Source: Nocardioides turkmenicus (GTDB lineage Bacteria > Actinomycetota > Actinomycetes > Propionibacteriales > Nocardioidaceae). Taken from it: DNA of 60,598 bases. Positions 32,385-40,309 of this stretch are shown here, in pieces. The first letter of the stretch is position 1. Each line of letters begins with the position of its first letter. The DNA is taken from the NCBI RefSeq assembly GCF_011045035.1, contig NZ_JAALAA010000026.1, forward strand, positions 1 to 60,598. The letters run 5' to 3'. A model generated the notes under the pieces. That model searched no databases. It had not been told where the DNA came from and saw only the letters and a program-made list of their open reading frames with translations. Both the position numbers and the translations under genes were made by a program.

Positions 32385-33713
32385 ATGGGACCGGAATGGG
32401 TGGCGATCATCGCCTTGGTCGCCCTGTTCGTGGCCGGCACGCTGCTGCCGATCAACATGGGAGCTCTGGCGTACGTCGCGGCCTGGCTGGTCGGGATGTT
32501 CGCGCTGGACCTCGACGAGAAGGAGATCCTGGCCGGCGTCAGTGCCGACCTGATCCTGACGCTGATAGGTGTCACCTATCTGTTCGCGATCGCGAGGAAC
32601 AACGGCACGGTCGATCTGATCGTGAGCAGTGCGGTGCGCGCCGTCGGCGGCCGGGTCGCCCTCATCCCGTGGGTGATGTTCGGCGTGACCGCTCTGCTGA
32701 CCGCGATGGGCGCCGCCAGTCCGGCGGCCTGCGCGATCATCGGTCCGGTGGCGCTCGGGTTCGCGGGCCGCTACAAGATCAACCCGCTGATGATGGGCAT
32801 GTTCGTCGTGCACGGCGCCCAGGGCGGCGGATTCTCGCCGATCAGCATCTACGGCACGATCACCAACTCGGTCATGGTCGACAACGGCCTGCCCGCCAGC
32901 GAGATGACCGTCTTCCTGACCAGCCTGGTCGTCAACCTGATCATGGCGGCGATCCTGTTCTTCGCCCTCGGCGGACGGTCCCTCATGTCCATGCGGCTCG
33001 ACCCCGACGAGGCGGCCAGCGCCGCCGCCGGCGTACCCGGAGAGCTGAACGAGGGCGGCGTGACCGTCCCCGCCCGCGGCTACGGAACCGTCGCCCCGAC
33101 CGGCACCAAGCCCGGCATCCGCACCGAGCAGGTGCTGACCCTGGCCGCCTTCGTGATCGTCGCCGCCATCGCCCTGTTCTTCGACAAGAACATCGGCTTC
33201 GCCTCGATCACCGCGGCGACCGTCCTCGCGGCGCTCTCTCCGAGCCAGCACAAGGACGCCATCCGCCAGATCGCCTGGCCGACCGTGCTCCTGGTCGCCG
33301 GCGTCTCGACGTACGCCACGATCCTGAACACCGCCGGATCGCCGGAGTTCGTGGGTGGCTGGGCCGCCGGCCTGGGCGTCGCCGCGATCGGCGCGCTCAT
33401 CCTCTGCTACGTCGGCGCAGTGGTCTCCGCCTTCGCCTCCTCGACAGCCCTGCTCCCGATCATCATCCCGATCGCGGTGCCGCTGATCGCCGAAGGCGGG
33501 ATCTCGGCGGCGATGTTCGTGGCCGCGCTGGCGATCTCCTCGACCATCGTCGACGTGAGCCCGTTCTCCACCAACGGTGCGCTGATGCTGGCCAACCGGC
33601 CCGAGACCATCACCGAGGAGCGCTACTACAAGCAGATCCTCGGCTACAGCGTCATCGTGGTGCTCGTGGGTCCGCTCCTGGTCTGGGCCACCATGGTCCT
33701 TCCCGGGTGGTGA
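32385..33713 (+). CDS. matC: MatC-family dicarboxylate/malonate carrier
   Basis: About 442 residues with twelve or so helices. The opening MGPEWVAIIALVALFVAGTL, then PINMGALA, ILAGVSADLILTLIGVTYLFAIA, GGRVALIPWVMFGVTALL and VVHGAQGGGFSPISIYG match the MatC N-terminal family. The C-terminal half has VSAFASSTALLPIIIPIAVPL and STIVDVSPFSTNGALMLAN, also as in rhizobial MatC. It should import malonate or a related dicarboxylate. The ATG at 32385 follows AGAAGGGAAG; upstream in-frame starts lack a site. The CaiB gene starts at or just after its stop. Control by the divergent GntR regulator is likely. Confidence 0.88.
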   Translation: MGPEWVAIIALVALFVAGTLLPINMGALAYVAAWLVGMFALDLDEKEILAGVSADLILTLIGVTYLFAIARNNGTVDLIVSSAVRAVGGRVALIPWVMFGVTALLTAMGAASPAACAIIGPVALGFAGRYKINPLMMGMFVVHGAQGGGFSPISIYGTITNSVMVDNGLPASEMTVFLTSLVVNLIMAAILFFALGGRSLMSMRLDPDEAASAAAGVPGELNEGGVTVPARGYGTVAPTGTKPGIRTEQVLTLAAFVIVAAIALFFDKNIGFASITAATVLAALSPSQHKDAIRQIAWPTVLLVAGVSTYATILNTAGSPEFVGGWAAGLGVAAIGALILCYVGAVVSAFASSTALLPIIIPIAVPLIAEGGISAAMFVAALAISSTIVDVSPFSTNGALMLANRPETITEERYYKQILGYSVIVVLVGPLLVWATMVLPGW

Positions 33714-33718
33714 CGCGC

Positions 33719-34888
33719 ATGCGTGGACCGCTCGACGACGTCGTCGTCCTCGACCTCTCCCGTGCGCTGGCCGGACCGCACGCGGCGATGATGATGGGCG
33801 ACCTCGGCGCCCGCGTGATCAAGGTGGAGGCGCCGGGGCACGGCGACGACACCCGGGGTTGGGGCCCGCCGTTCGTGGGGGAGGAGGAGCAGCGGGAGGC
33901 GACGTACTTCCTCTCGGCCAACCGCAACAAGGAGTCGATCACCCTCGACCTCAAGAACACCGAGGACAAGGACGTGCTGCTGCGGCTCGTCGACCGTGCC
34001 GACGTGCTCATCGAGAACTTCCGCACCGGCGTCCTCGACCGGCTCGGGCTCGGCTTCGACGTGCTCCAGGCCCGCAACCCCCGGCTCGTGGTGCTCTCGA
34101 TCACCGGGTTCGGCCACGACGGTCCCGAGGGCGGGCGGTCCGGCTACGACCAGATAGCGCAGGGCGAGGCCGGGCTGATGTCGCTCACCGGTTCGGGACC
34201 GGACGATCCTCAGCGGGTCGGCACGCCGATCGCGGACCTGCTGGCCGGGATGTACGGCGCCTACGGCGCGCTCGCCGCTCTCCACGAGCGGGACCGCACC
34301 GGCCGCGGCACCGTGGTCCGCACCTCGCTGCTCTCCGCGGTCGTGGGTGTCCACGGGTTCCAGGGCACCCGCTGGACGATCGCCGGCGAGGTCGGCCGCG
34401 CCCAGGGCAACCACCACCCGAGCATCTCGCCGTACGGCCTGTTCCGCTGTGCCGACGGGACCGTGCAGATCGCGGTCGGGAGCGAGGGGCTGTGGCGGCG
34501 GTTCTGCACCGCCTTCGACATCTCACCCGACCAGGAGGGGATGGCCACCAACCCCGAGCGCGCCGCGAACCGGGAGAAGGTCGTCGAGCTGGTCGAGTCG
34601 CTGTTCGCACCCTGGCCGGCCGAGGAGCTGCTCGCCAAGCTCGCCGAGGCCGGGGTCCCGGCCGGCAAGGTGCGCTCCCTCGACGAGGTCTACGCCTGGG
34701 AGCAGACCGCCAGCCAGGGCCTGCTCATCGACGTCGACCACGCGACGCTCGGTCATCTGACGCTGCCGGGACCGCCCCTGCGGTTCTTCGCCGAGGGAGC
34801 CGAGGTGACACCCACCGGCCACGCCGCGCCACCGACGCTCGACCAGCACGGCTCTCAGCTGCGTACGTGGGTGGCGGATCAGCCCTGA
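33719..34888 (+). CDS. CaiB/BaiF family CoA-transferase (class III)
   Basis: About 389 residues. The N-terminal VVVLDLSRALAGPHAAMMMGD and GARVIKVEAPG, NRNKESITLDLK, LIENFRTGVLDRLGLGF and the GTPIADLLAGMYGAYGALAAL block, whose Asp near residue 171 is the catalytic carboxylate, all fit class III CoA-transferases. Later GRPLP-like and PAGKVRSLDEV segments are also typical. It should move CoA from a donor acyl-CoA to a carboxylate. Directly after matC, it probably activates the imported acid. A GTG at 33710 overlapping the matC stop is an alternative start. The specific acid is not visible. Confidence 0.9.
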   Translation: MRGPLDDVVVLDLSRALAGPHAAMMMGDLGARVIKVEAPGHGDDTRGWGPPFVGEEEQREATYFLSANRNKESITLDLKNTEDKDVLLRLVDRADVLIENFRTGVLDRLGLGFDVLQARNPRLVVLSITGFGHDGPEGGRSGYDQIAQGEAGLMSLTGSGPDDPQRVGTPIADLLAGMYGAYGALAALHERDRTGRGTVVRTSLLSAVVGVHGFQGTRWTIAGEVGRAQGNHHPSISPYGLFRCADGTVQIAVGSEGLWRRFCTAFDISPDQEGMATNPERAANREKVVELVESLFAPWPAEELLAKLAEAGVPAGKVRSLDEVYAWEQTASQGLLIDVDHATLGHLTLPGPPLRFFAEGAEVTPTGHAAPPTLDQHGSQLRTWVADQP

Positions 34889-34931
34889 AATGAGGAGAGG
34901 GAGGGGCGCTCGACTGGGATACTCCAGGACC

Positions 34932-36434
34932 ATGGACGAGTCTCCGAGTGATGGCGCCCCTCTCCGGCTGGGCAGCGCCCAGGGTCGCTGGGTGCTGGCG
35001 ACGACGGTGCTGGGCTCGGGCCTGGCGATGCTCGACTCGACCGTCGTCAACGTGGCCCTCGGCCGGATCGGGGAGGATCTGGACGCGGGCTTCTCGGGTC
35101 TGCAGTGGACGGTCAACGCCTACACGCTGAGCCTCGCGGCGCTGATCCTTCTCGGTGGCTCGCTCGGCGACCGCTTCGGGCGACGCCGGGTGTTCCTCGT
35201 CGGCGTGGTGTGGTTCGCCATCGCCTCGCTGCTGTGCGGGCTGGCTCCCGACATCGACCTGCTGATCGCGGCCCGCGGCCTGCAGGGTGTCGGCGGGGCG
35301 CTCCTGACGCCGGGCAGCCTAGCGATCATCGCGGCTTCGTTCCATGCCGAGGACCGGTCCGCGGCCGTGGGCGCCTGGTCGGGCCTGAGTGGGATCGCGG
35401 CCGCGGTCGGACCGCTGGTCGGGGGCTGGCTGGTGGAGATCGACTGGCGGCTTGTCTTCCTCATCAACGTCCCTGTCGCGGTGCTCATCGTGGTCGTCGC
35501 ACTCCGCTACGTGCCCGAGAGCCGCGACCCCGACGCGGGTGGCCGGCTCGACCTGACCGGCACCGTGCTCGCCGCCGCCGGGCTCGGCGCGCTGACGTTC
35601 GGGCTCACCAGGGCGGGCGAGGTGGGCTTCGGCGCCTCCGTGGCGACGACCGTCGTCGCCGGGGTCGCCTGCCTGGTCGCCTTCGTGGTCGTGGAGGCGC
35701 GCTCGACCCATCCGCTGGTCCCGCTCGTGCTGTTCCGCAACGCCCAGTTCAGCGCGGCCAACGCCGTCACGCTGCTCGTGTACGCAGCGCTGGGCGTGAT
35801 CTTCGTGCTGCTGGTCCTCCAGCTCCAGGTCGTCAGCGGCTGGTCGCCCCTCGCCGCGGGATCGGCGCTGCTGCCGGTGACCGTGGTGATGCTGCTCTTC
35901 TCGTCCCGCGCGGGTGCGCTGGCGCAACGCATCGGGCCACGGATGCCGATGACGCTGGGGCCGTTGCTCGCGGCCGGCGGGGTCCTCTGGATGGGAAGGA
36001 TCGGCACGGGGGCGTCCTACGTCCTCGACGTGCTCGCGCCGGTCCTGCTCTTCGCCGCCGGACTCACCCTGCTGGTCGCGCCGCTGACCGCCACCGTGCT
36101 CGACGCGGCCGACGACCGGCACGCCGGCATCGCCTCGGGGATCAACAACGCTGTCGCCAGGACCGCCGGGCTGCTCGCCGTGGCCGTGGTCCCGGCGGCG
36201 GTCGGGATCGCCGGCGACGACTACACGAACCCGCGCGCCTTCGACGACGGCTACGGCATGGCGATGATCCTCAACGCCGCTCTCCTGCTCCTCGGCGCCG
36301 CCCTCGCGCTGGCCTTCGTACGCCGCCCGCTGGCGGCCGAGGCCGAGCCGGACGAGCACCGGGTGCACATCGAGACGTGTGCCCACTGCGGCGTCACCGG
36401 GACGCAGCTCCACCCGGCAGATCACGACCATTGA
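34932..36434 (+). CDS. MFS transporter, DHA2 (EmrB/QacA) type
   Basis: About 500 residues with fourteen hydrophobic helices. Helix 1 has LGSGLAMLDSTVVNVALGRIG (motif D1, LDxTVVNVAL) and the loop after helix 2 has GSLGDRFGRRRVFLVG (motif A), both diagnostic of DHA2 drug:H+ antiporters. Helix 5 carries SGIAAAVGPLVGGWLVE (motif C). The C-terminal tail has CAHCGVTGTQLHPADHDH, a small Cys/His cluster not usual in the family. The ATG at 34932 is chosen because the upstream extension lacks family similarity. No regulator adjoins it, so the exported compound is unknown. Confidence 0.9.
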   Translation: MDESPSDGAPLRLGSAQGRWVLATTVLGSGLAMLDSTVVNVALGRIGEDLDAGFSGLQWTVNAYTLSLAALILLGGSLGDRFGRRRVFLVGVVWFAIASLLCGLAPDIDLLIAARGLQGVGGALLTPGSLAIIAASFHAEDRSAAVGAWSGLSGIAAAVGPLVGGWLVEIDWRLVFLINVPVAVLIVVVALRYVPESRDPDAGGRLDLTGTVLAAAGLGALTFGLTRAGEVGFGASVATTVVAGVACLVAFVVVEARSTHPLVPLVLFRNAQFSAANAVTLLVYAALGVIFVLLVLQLQVVSGWSPLAAGSALLPVTVVMLLFSSRAGALAQRIGPRMPMTLGPLLAAGGVLWMGRIGTGASYVLDVLAPVLLFAAGLTLLVAPLTATVLDAADDRHAGIASGINNAVARTAGLLAVAVVPAAVGIAGDDYTNPRAFDDGYGMAMILNAALLLLGAALALAFVRRPLAAEAEPDEHRVHIETCAHCGVTGTQLHPADHDH

Positions 36435-36454
36435 GGGCATGACCTGAGCCGCAT

Positions 36455-36465
36455 CCGGTTACCGG
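36455..36465 (+). promoter_or_regulatory. Shared alpha-glucosidase operator, copy 1
   Basis: CCGGTTACCGG is an 11-bp palindrome ending 6 nt before the GTG of the first alpha-glucosidase. The same CCGGTTACCG occurs 8 nt before the second alpha-glucosidase in the same orientation. This is the size and symmetry of a LacI-type operator. Confidence 0.5.
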
Positions 36466-36471
36466 GCTCGC

Positions 36472-38034
36472 GTGGATTCTCCGTGGTGGCGTGAGGCCGT
36501 GACGTACCAGATCTATCCGCGCTCGTTCGCCGATGCGGACGGGGACGGCACGGGCGATCTCGCCGGGATCACCTCGCGGCTGGACCATCTGGCCGACCTC
36601 GGTGTGGACGCGATCTGGCTCTCGCCGTTCTACCCGTCGCCGCAGCACGACTACGGCTACGACGTCGTCGACGCCCGCGGCGTGGATCCGCTGTTCGGGA
36701 CGCTCTCCGACGCCGAGGATCTGCTCACCAAGGCCCACGAGGTGGGCCTGAAGGTGATCATCGACCTGATCCCCAACCACACGTCCTCGGAGCACCCGTG
36801 GTTCGCCGAGGCGCTCTCGGCCGGTCCCGGATCGCCCGAGCGCGACCGCTACATCTTCCGAGACGGCCGGGGAGAGGACGGCGAGGAGCCACCGACGAAC
36901 TGGCAGTCCGTCTTCGGCGGGTCGGCCTGGACCCGGGTCGAGGACGGGCAGTGGTACCTCCACATGTTCGCGGAGGAGGAGCCCGACCTCAACTGGCGCC
37001 ATCCCGAGGTGGCCGAGGAGTTCCGCTCCGTGCTGCGATGGTGGCTGGACCGGGGCGTCGACGGGTTCCGTGTGGACGTGGCCCACGGCCTGGTCAAAGC
37101 CCTGCGCGACCAGAAGGTCCCGGAGGGACGATCGCCCAACTCCGACCCGGCGGTGATGTACGACACCGGCATCGAGGACGACCCGATGTGGGACCACCCC
37201 GACGTCCACGGCGTCTACCGCGACTGGCACGACGTCATCTCGTCCTACCCCGGTGAGCGGATGCTGATCGCCGAGGCCTGGACCCAGGGGCCGGCGGACC
37301 TGCGGGGCTACCTGCGCACCGACGAGTTCGAGCAGGCCTTCAACTTCCAGTGGCTGCAGGCACACTGGTCGGCGCGCGAGTTCATCGAGGCGATCACGTC
37401 GACGCTGGACGCGCTGAGCCCGTCCCGCGCCTGGCCGACGTGGGTGCTCTCCAACCACGACGCGGTACGCCACCGGACGCGCTACGGCGATGGCGAACAG
37501 GCGCTCGACCGGGCGCGCGCGGCGACGCTGACGATGCTCGGGCTGCCGGGGTCGGCGTATCTCTATCAGGGCGAGGAGCTCGGGCTGCCGCACGTGGAGA
37601 TACCGCCGGAGCACCAGCAGGATCCCTGGGCCGAGGGTGGCAACGGCCGTGACGGCTGCCGGGTCCCGCTGCCGTGGAGCGGCGACGCCCCGCCCTTCGG
37701 CTTCGGTCCCGGCGACGGACAACCGTGGCTGCCGCAGCCGACCCAGTGGGCCGACCTGACCGTGGCTGCGCAGACCGGCCGGCCGGGGTCGACCCTGGAG
37801 TTCTACCGCTCGGCGATCGCCGCACGTCGCCGCTACGCCCGCGGCGGCGACGTGCGGTTCCTCGACATGCCCGACGATGTGATCGCCTTCCGCCGTGGGC
37901 GGCTGACGGTCGTCCTCAACTGCGGCTCGGTCCCCACGCCACTGCCACCGGGCGACGTGGTGGTCTGCAGCGGCGACCAGGTCGCCACCGAGCTGCCGCC
38001 GGACTCGGCGGTGTGGTTGCTCGGCGACGACTGA
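36472..38034 (+). CDS. Alpha-glucosidase, glycoside hydrolase family 13
   Basis: A 520-residue GH13 enzyme. It begins WWREAVTYQIYPRSFADADG and has the DLGVDAIWLSPFYPSPQHDYGYDV region I. GFRVDVAHGL carries the nucleophile Asp near residue 201, MLIAEAW the acid/base Glu near 265, and VLSNHDAVRH the third catalytic Asp near 326. The C-terminal beta domain is short. It should release glucose from alpha-1,4 or alpha-1,6 oligosaccharides in the cytoplasm, since it lacks a signal peptide. The start is a GTG with no clear ribosome site and an operator-like palindrome right before it. It is convergent with a second alpha-glucosidase at a 17-nt gap. Confidence 0.92.
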   Translation: MDSPWWREAVTYQIYPRSFADADGDGTGDLAGITSRLDHLADLGVDAIWLSPFYPSPQHDYGYDVVDARGVDPLFGTLSDAEDLLTKAHEVGLKVIIDLIPNHTSSEHPWFAEALSAGPGSPERDRYIFRDGRGEDGEEPPTNWQSVFGGSAWTRVEDGQWYLHMFAEEEPDLNWRHPEVAEEFRSVLRWWLDRGVDGFRVDVAHGLVKALRDQKVPEGRSPNSDPAVMYDTGIEDDPMWDHPDVHGVYRDWHDVISSYPGERMLIAEAWTQGPADLRGYLRTDEFEQAFNFQWLQAHWSAREFIEAITSTLDALSPSRAWPTWVLSNHDAVRHRTRYGDGEQALDRARAATLTMLGLPGSAYLYQGEELGLPHVEIPPEHQQDPWAEGGNGRDGCRVPLPWSGDAPPFGFGPGDGQPWLPQPTQWADLTVAAQTGRPGSTLEFYRSAIAARRRYARGGDVRFLDMPDDVIAFRRGRLTVVLNCGSVPTPLPPGDVVVCSGDQVATELPPDSAVWLLGDD

Positions 38035-38051
38035 GACCGACTGAGACCGGC

Positions 38052-39716
38052 TCAGCGGCGATAGACCCGTGACTCCCACGGCGCCATCACGGAACCGTGG
38101 CCGGACCCGATCACGAGGTCGCCACGGCACTCCCCGGCGAGCTCGCCCAGGTCCGCCTCGGCGCCGCTGAAGTTGGCGAGCACGACCAGCTGGCCGCTCT
38201 CGTGGCGCCTGCGGAAGGCGAAGACCTGGGGATGGCTGTCGGTCAGCAGGGTGAAGTCGCCGTCGACCACGGCCGGGTCCTCGTGCCGAAGCCGGATCAA
38301 CCGGCGGTAGTGCGAGAGCACCGAGTCGGGGTCGTCGCGCTGCGCCGCGACGTTGACCTCGGTGTGGTTCGGGTTGACCGCGAGCCACGGCCTCCCGGTG
38401 GTGAAGCCGGCGTTGGGGGAGTCGTCCCACTGCATCGGCGTACGCCCGTTGTCGCGGGACATCGCTCGCAGCGAGCGGATCACGTCCTCGGGCTCCATGC
38501 CCAGGGCGATCGCCTCGTGGTAGTAGTTCACCGCCTCCACGTCGTCGAACTCGTCGATCGATGCGAACGGGTAGTTCGTCATCCCGATCTCGTCGCCCTG
38601 GTAGACGAACGGCGTGCCCCGCTGCAGGTGCAGGACGGTCGCGAGCAGCTTGGCCGACTCGGTGCGCCAGCGCCCGTCGTCGCCGTACCGCGACACCACC
38701 CTCGGCTGGTCGTGGTTGTCCCAGTAGAGACTGTTCCAGCCGACATCGGCGAGCCCGGTCTGCCAGGCCGCGAGCCGCTCACGGAGCCGACCGAGGTCGA
38801 AGGGACGTACGTCCCACTTGAAGGTGCCGTGATCGATCTCGACATGCTCGTAGTGCAGGACCATGTCGAGCTCGCGGCGAGCCGGATCGGTGTATTTCCG
38901 GCCCTCCTCGACCGTCGTCTCCCCGGTCTCCCCGACGAGCAGCAGGTCGCGGTCGTCGTAGCGGTCGAAGACCTCGCGGTGCATCTCGGCGAGGAACTCG
39001 TGGACGCGCGGGCCGTCGAGCACCGACGCGCGCATGTTGCCGTAGCGCTGCCCCGGCATGACCGGTGCCTCGGGGAGCTCGGGGTCCTTGGAGATCAGGT
39101 TGATCACGTCCATCCGGAAGCCGTCGACGCCGCGGTCCAGCCACCAGCGCAGGACGTCGTACACCGCGTGCCTGACCTCGGGGTTCTCCCAGTTCAGGTC
39201 CGGCTGCTTCCGGGTGAACAGGTGCAGGTAGTACGCGGCCCTGCCCTCGCTGTAGGTCCAGGCGGGTCCGGAGAAGAACGACCCCCAGTTGTTGGGCTCG
39301 TCGCGCCACCAGTACCAGTCGCGCTTCGGGCTCTCCGGGCTCGAGCTCGACTCGACGAACCACGGATGCTCGTCGGAGGTGTGGTTCGCGACGAGGTCCA
39401 TCACCAGCTTCATCCCGCGCTCGTGGAGCTCGGCGATCAGCGCGTCGAGCTCGGCAAGCGTCCCGTACGTCGGGTCGACATCGAGATAGTCGCTGACGTC
39501 GTAGCCGTTGTCGGCCATCGGTGAGGGATAGACGGGGGAGATCCACAGCACGTCGACCCCGAGCCACTCCAGGTGGTCGAGGCGCTCCCGGATCCCGCGC
39601 AGGTCGCCCACCCCGTCGCCGTTGCCGTCGGCGAAGCTGCGCGGGTAGACCTGGTAGACGACGGCGGAGCGCCACCAGCCCGGCCCGGTACGTCCAGAGG
39701 GTTCGATAGCGGTCAT
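38052..39716 (-). CDS. Oligo-1,6-glucosidase-like alpha-glucosidase (GH13)
   Basis: About 554 residues. WWRSAVVYQVYPRSFADGNG starts the barrel; GFRMDVINLISKDPELPEA with the nucleophile Asp near residue 208, LLLVGETGE with the acid/base Glu near 263 and LYWDNHDQPRVVSRYGDDG with the third Asp near 335 are catalytic. The VINLISK and TPMQWDDSPNAGFT blocks are those of GH13_31 oligo-1,6-glucosidases and MalL/trehalose-6-phosphate hydrolase relatives. It is longer than the neighbouring paralogue. It lacks a signal peptide and should act on imported isomaltose or maltose-type sugars. The ATG at 39716 sits just after an operator copy. Confidence 0.92.
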   Translation of the reverse strand: MTAIEPSGRTGPGWWRSAVVYQVYPRSFADGNGDGVGDLRGIRERLDHLEWLGVDVLWISPVYPSPMADNGYDVSDYLDVDPTYGTLAELDALIAELHERGMKLVMDLVANHTSDEHPWFVESSSSPESPKRDWYWWRDEPNNWGSFFSGPAWTYSEGRAAYYLHLFTRKQPDLNWENPEVRHAVYDVLRWWLDRGVDGFRMDVINLISKDPELPEAPVMPGQRYGNMRASVLDGPRVHEFLAEMHREVFDRYDDRDLLLVGETGETTVEEGRKYTDPARRELDMVLHYEHVEIDHGTFKWDVRPFDLGRLRERLAAWQTGLADVGWNSLYWDNHDQPRVVSRYGDDGRWRTESAKLLATVLHLQRGTPFVYQGDEIGMTNYPFASIDEFDDVEAVNYYHEAIALGMEPEDVIRSLRAMSRDNGRTPMQWDDSPNAGFTTGRPWLAVNPNHTEVNVAAQRDDPDSVLSHYRRLIRLRHEDPAVVDGDFTLLTDSHPQVFAFRRRHESGQLVVLANFSGAEADLGELAGECRGDLVIGSGHGSVMAPWESRVYRR

Positions 39717-39724
39717 GACGTACG

Positions 39725-39734
39725 CGGTAACCGG
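39725..39734 (-). promoter_or_regulatory. Shared alpha-glucosidase operator, copy 2
   Basis: On the minus strand CCGGTTACCG lies 8 nt before the ATG of the second alpha-glucosidase. It is identical over 10 bp, and similarly placed, to the element before the first. A common LacI-type sugar repressor is the simplest reading; none is encoded here. Confidence 0.5.
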
Positions 39735-39776
39735 GCGAACCGCGGTGCATGCTCGACCCGGCGCTAGCGTGTCCGC

Positions 39777-40256
39777 ATGGCACTGACCCACGACTACACG
39801 GTCTCGGTGGAGTGGACGGGCAACCGTGGCACCGGGACGAGCGGCTACCGCGACTACGCCCGCGACCACGTCGTACGCATCGACGGACTGCCCGACATCC
39901 TCGGCTCCTCCGATCCGACCTTCCGCGGCGACGCGAGCCGGCACAACCCTGAGCAGCTGCTGCTGACCTCGCTGGCGCAGTGCCACATGCTCTCCTACCT
40001 GCACCAGGCGGTGAAGGTGGGCATCGTCGTCATCGACTACCACGACGCCGCGACCGCCACCATGGAGACGCAGGGGACCGGCGGCCGGTTCACCCGGGCC
40101 GTGCTCCACCCGGTCGTCACCGTCACCGACGAGTCGATGATCGAGGCCGCCACCTCCGCTCACCACCAGGCCCACCTGGACTGCTTCATCGCGAACAGCG
40201 TGAACTTCCCGGTCGACGTCGAGCCGACCGTCATCGTCGGCGGGCTAACCCGGTAG
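39777..40256 (+). CDS. OsmC family peroxiredoxin-like protein
   Basis: A 159-residue OsmC/Ohr fold protein. The two redox cysteines are in SLAQCHMLSYLH near residue 64 and HLDCFIANSV near residue 137, the expected peroxidatic and resolving pair. These reduce organic hydroperoxides, with electrons from lipoyl or thiol donors, in the cytoplasm. It runs divergently from the second alpha-glucosidase (60-nt gap). Its stop lies 53 nt before an acyl-CoA synthetase, with a 16-bp regulatory motif between. Confidence 0.93.
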   Translation: MALTHDYTVSVEWTGNRGTGTSGYRDYARDHVVRIDGLPDILGSSDPTFRGDASRHNPEQLLLTSLAQCHMLSYLHQAVKVGIVVIDYHDAATATMETQGTGGRFTRAVLHPVVTVTDESMIEAATSAHHQAHLDCFIANSVNFPVDVEPTVIVGGLTR

Positions 40257-40260
40257 CCCC

Positions 40261-40276
40261 CCCTCTTCCGGGGGTA
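40261..40276 (+). promoter_or_regulatory. CCCTCYTHCGGGGGTR element, copy 1 (acyl-CoA synthetase)
   Basis: CCCTCTTCCGGGGGTA ends 33 nt before the ATG at 40310. Near-identical elements lie 33-34 nt before two other start codons in this region. The C-run and G-run halves resemble the C4-6/G4-6 sites bound by RamA, a LuxR-type regulator of acetate metabolism. Confidence 0.6.
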
Positions 40277-40309
40277 GGGCGGGAGCGGTCTCGCCAGGAA
40301 GATGCCGTC

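Noticed and set aside
40257..40276. Rho-independent terminator after OsmC
   Set aside because: The C-run/G-run can pair, but there is no T tract, and the same sequence with the same spacing occurs before other genes, so a regulatory element fits better.
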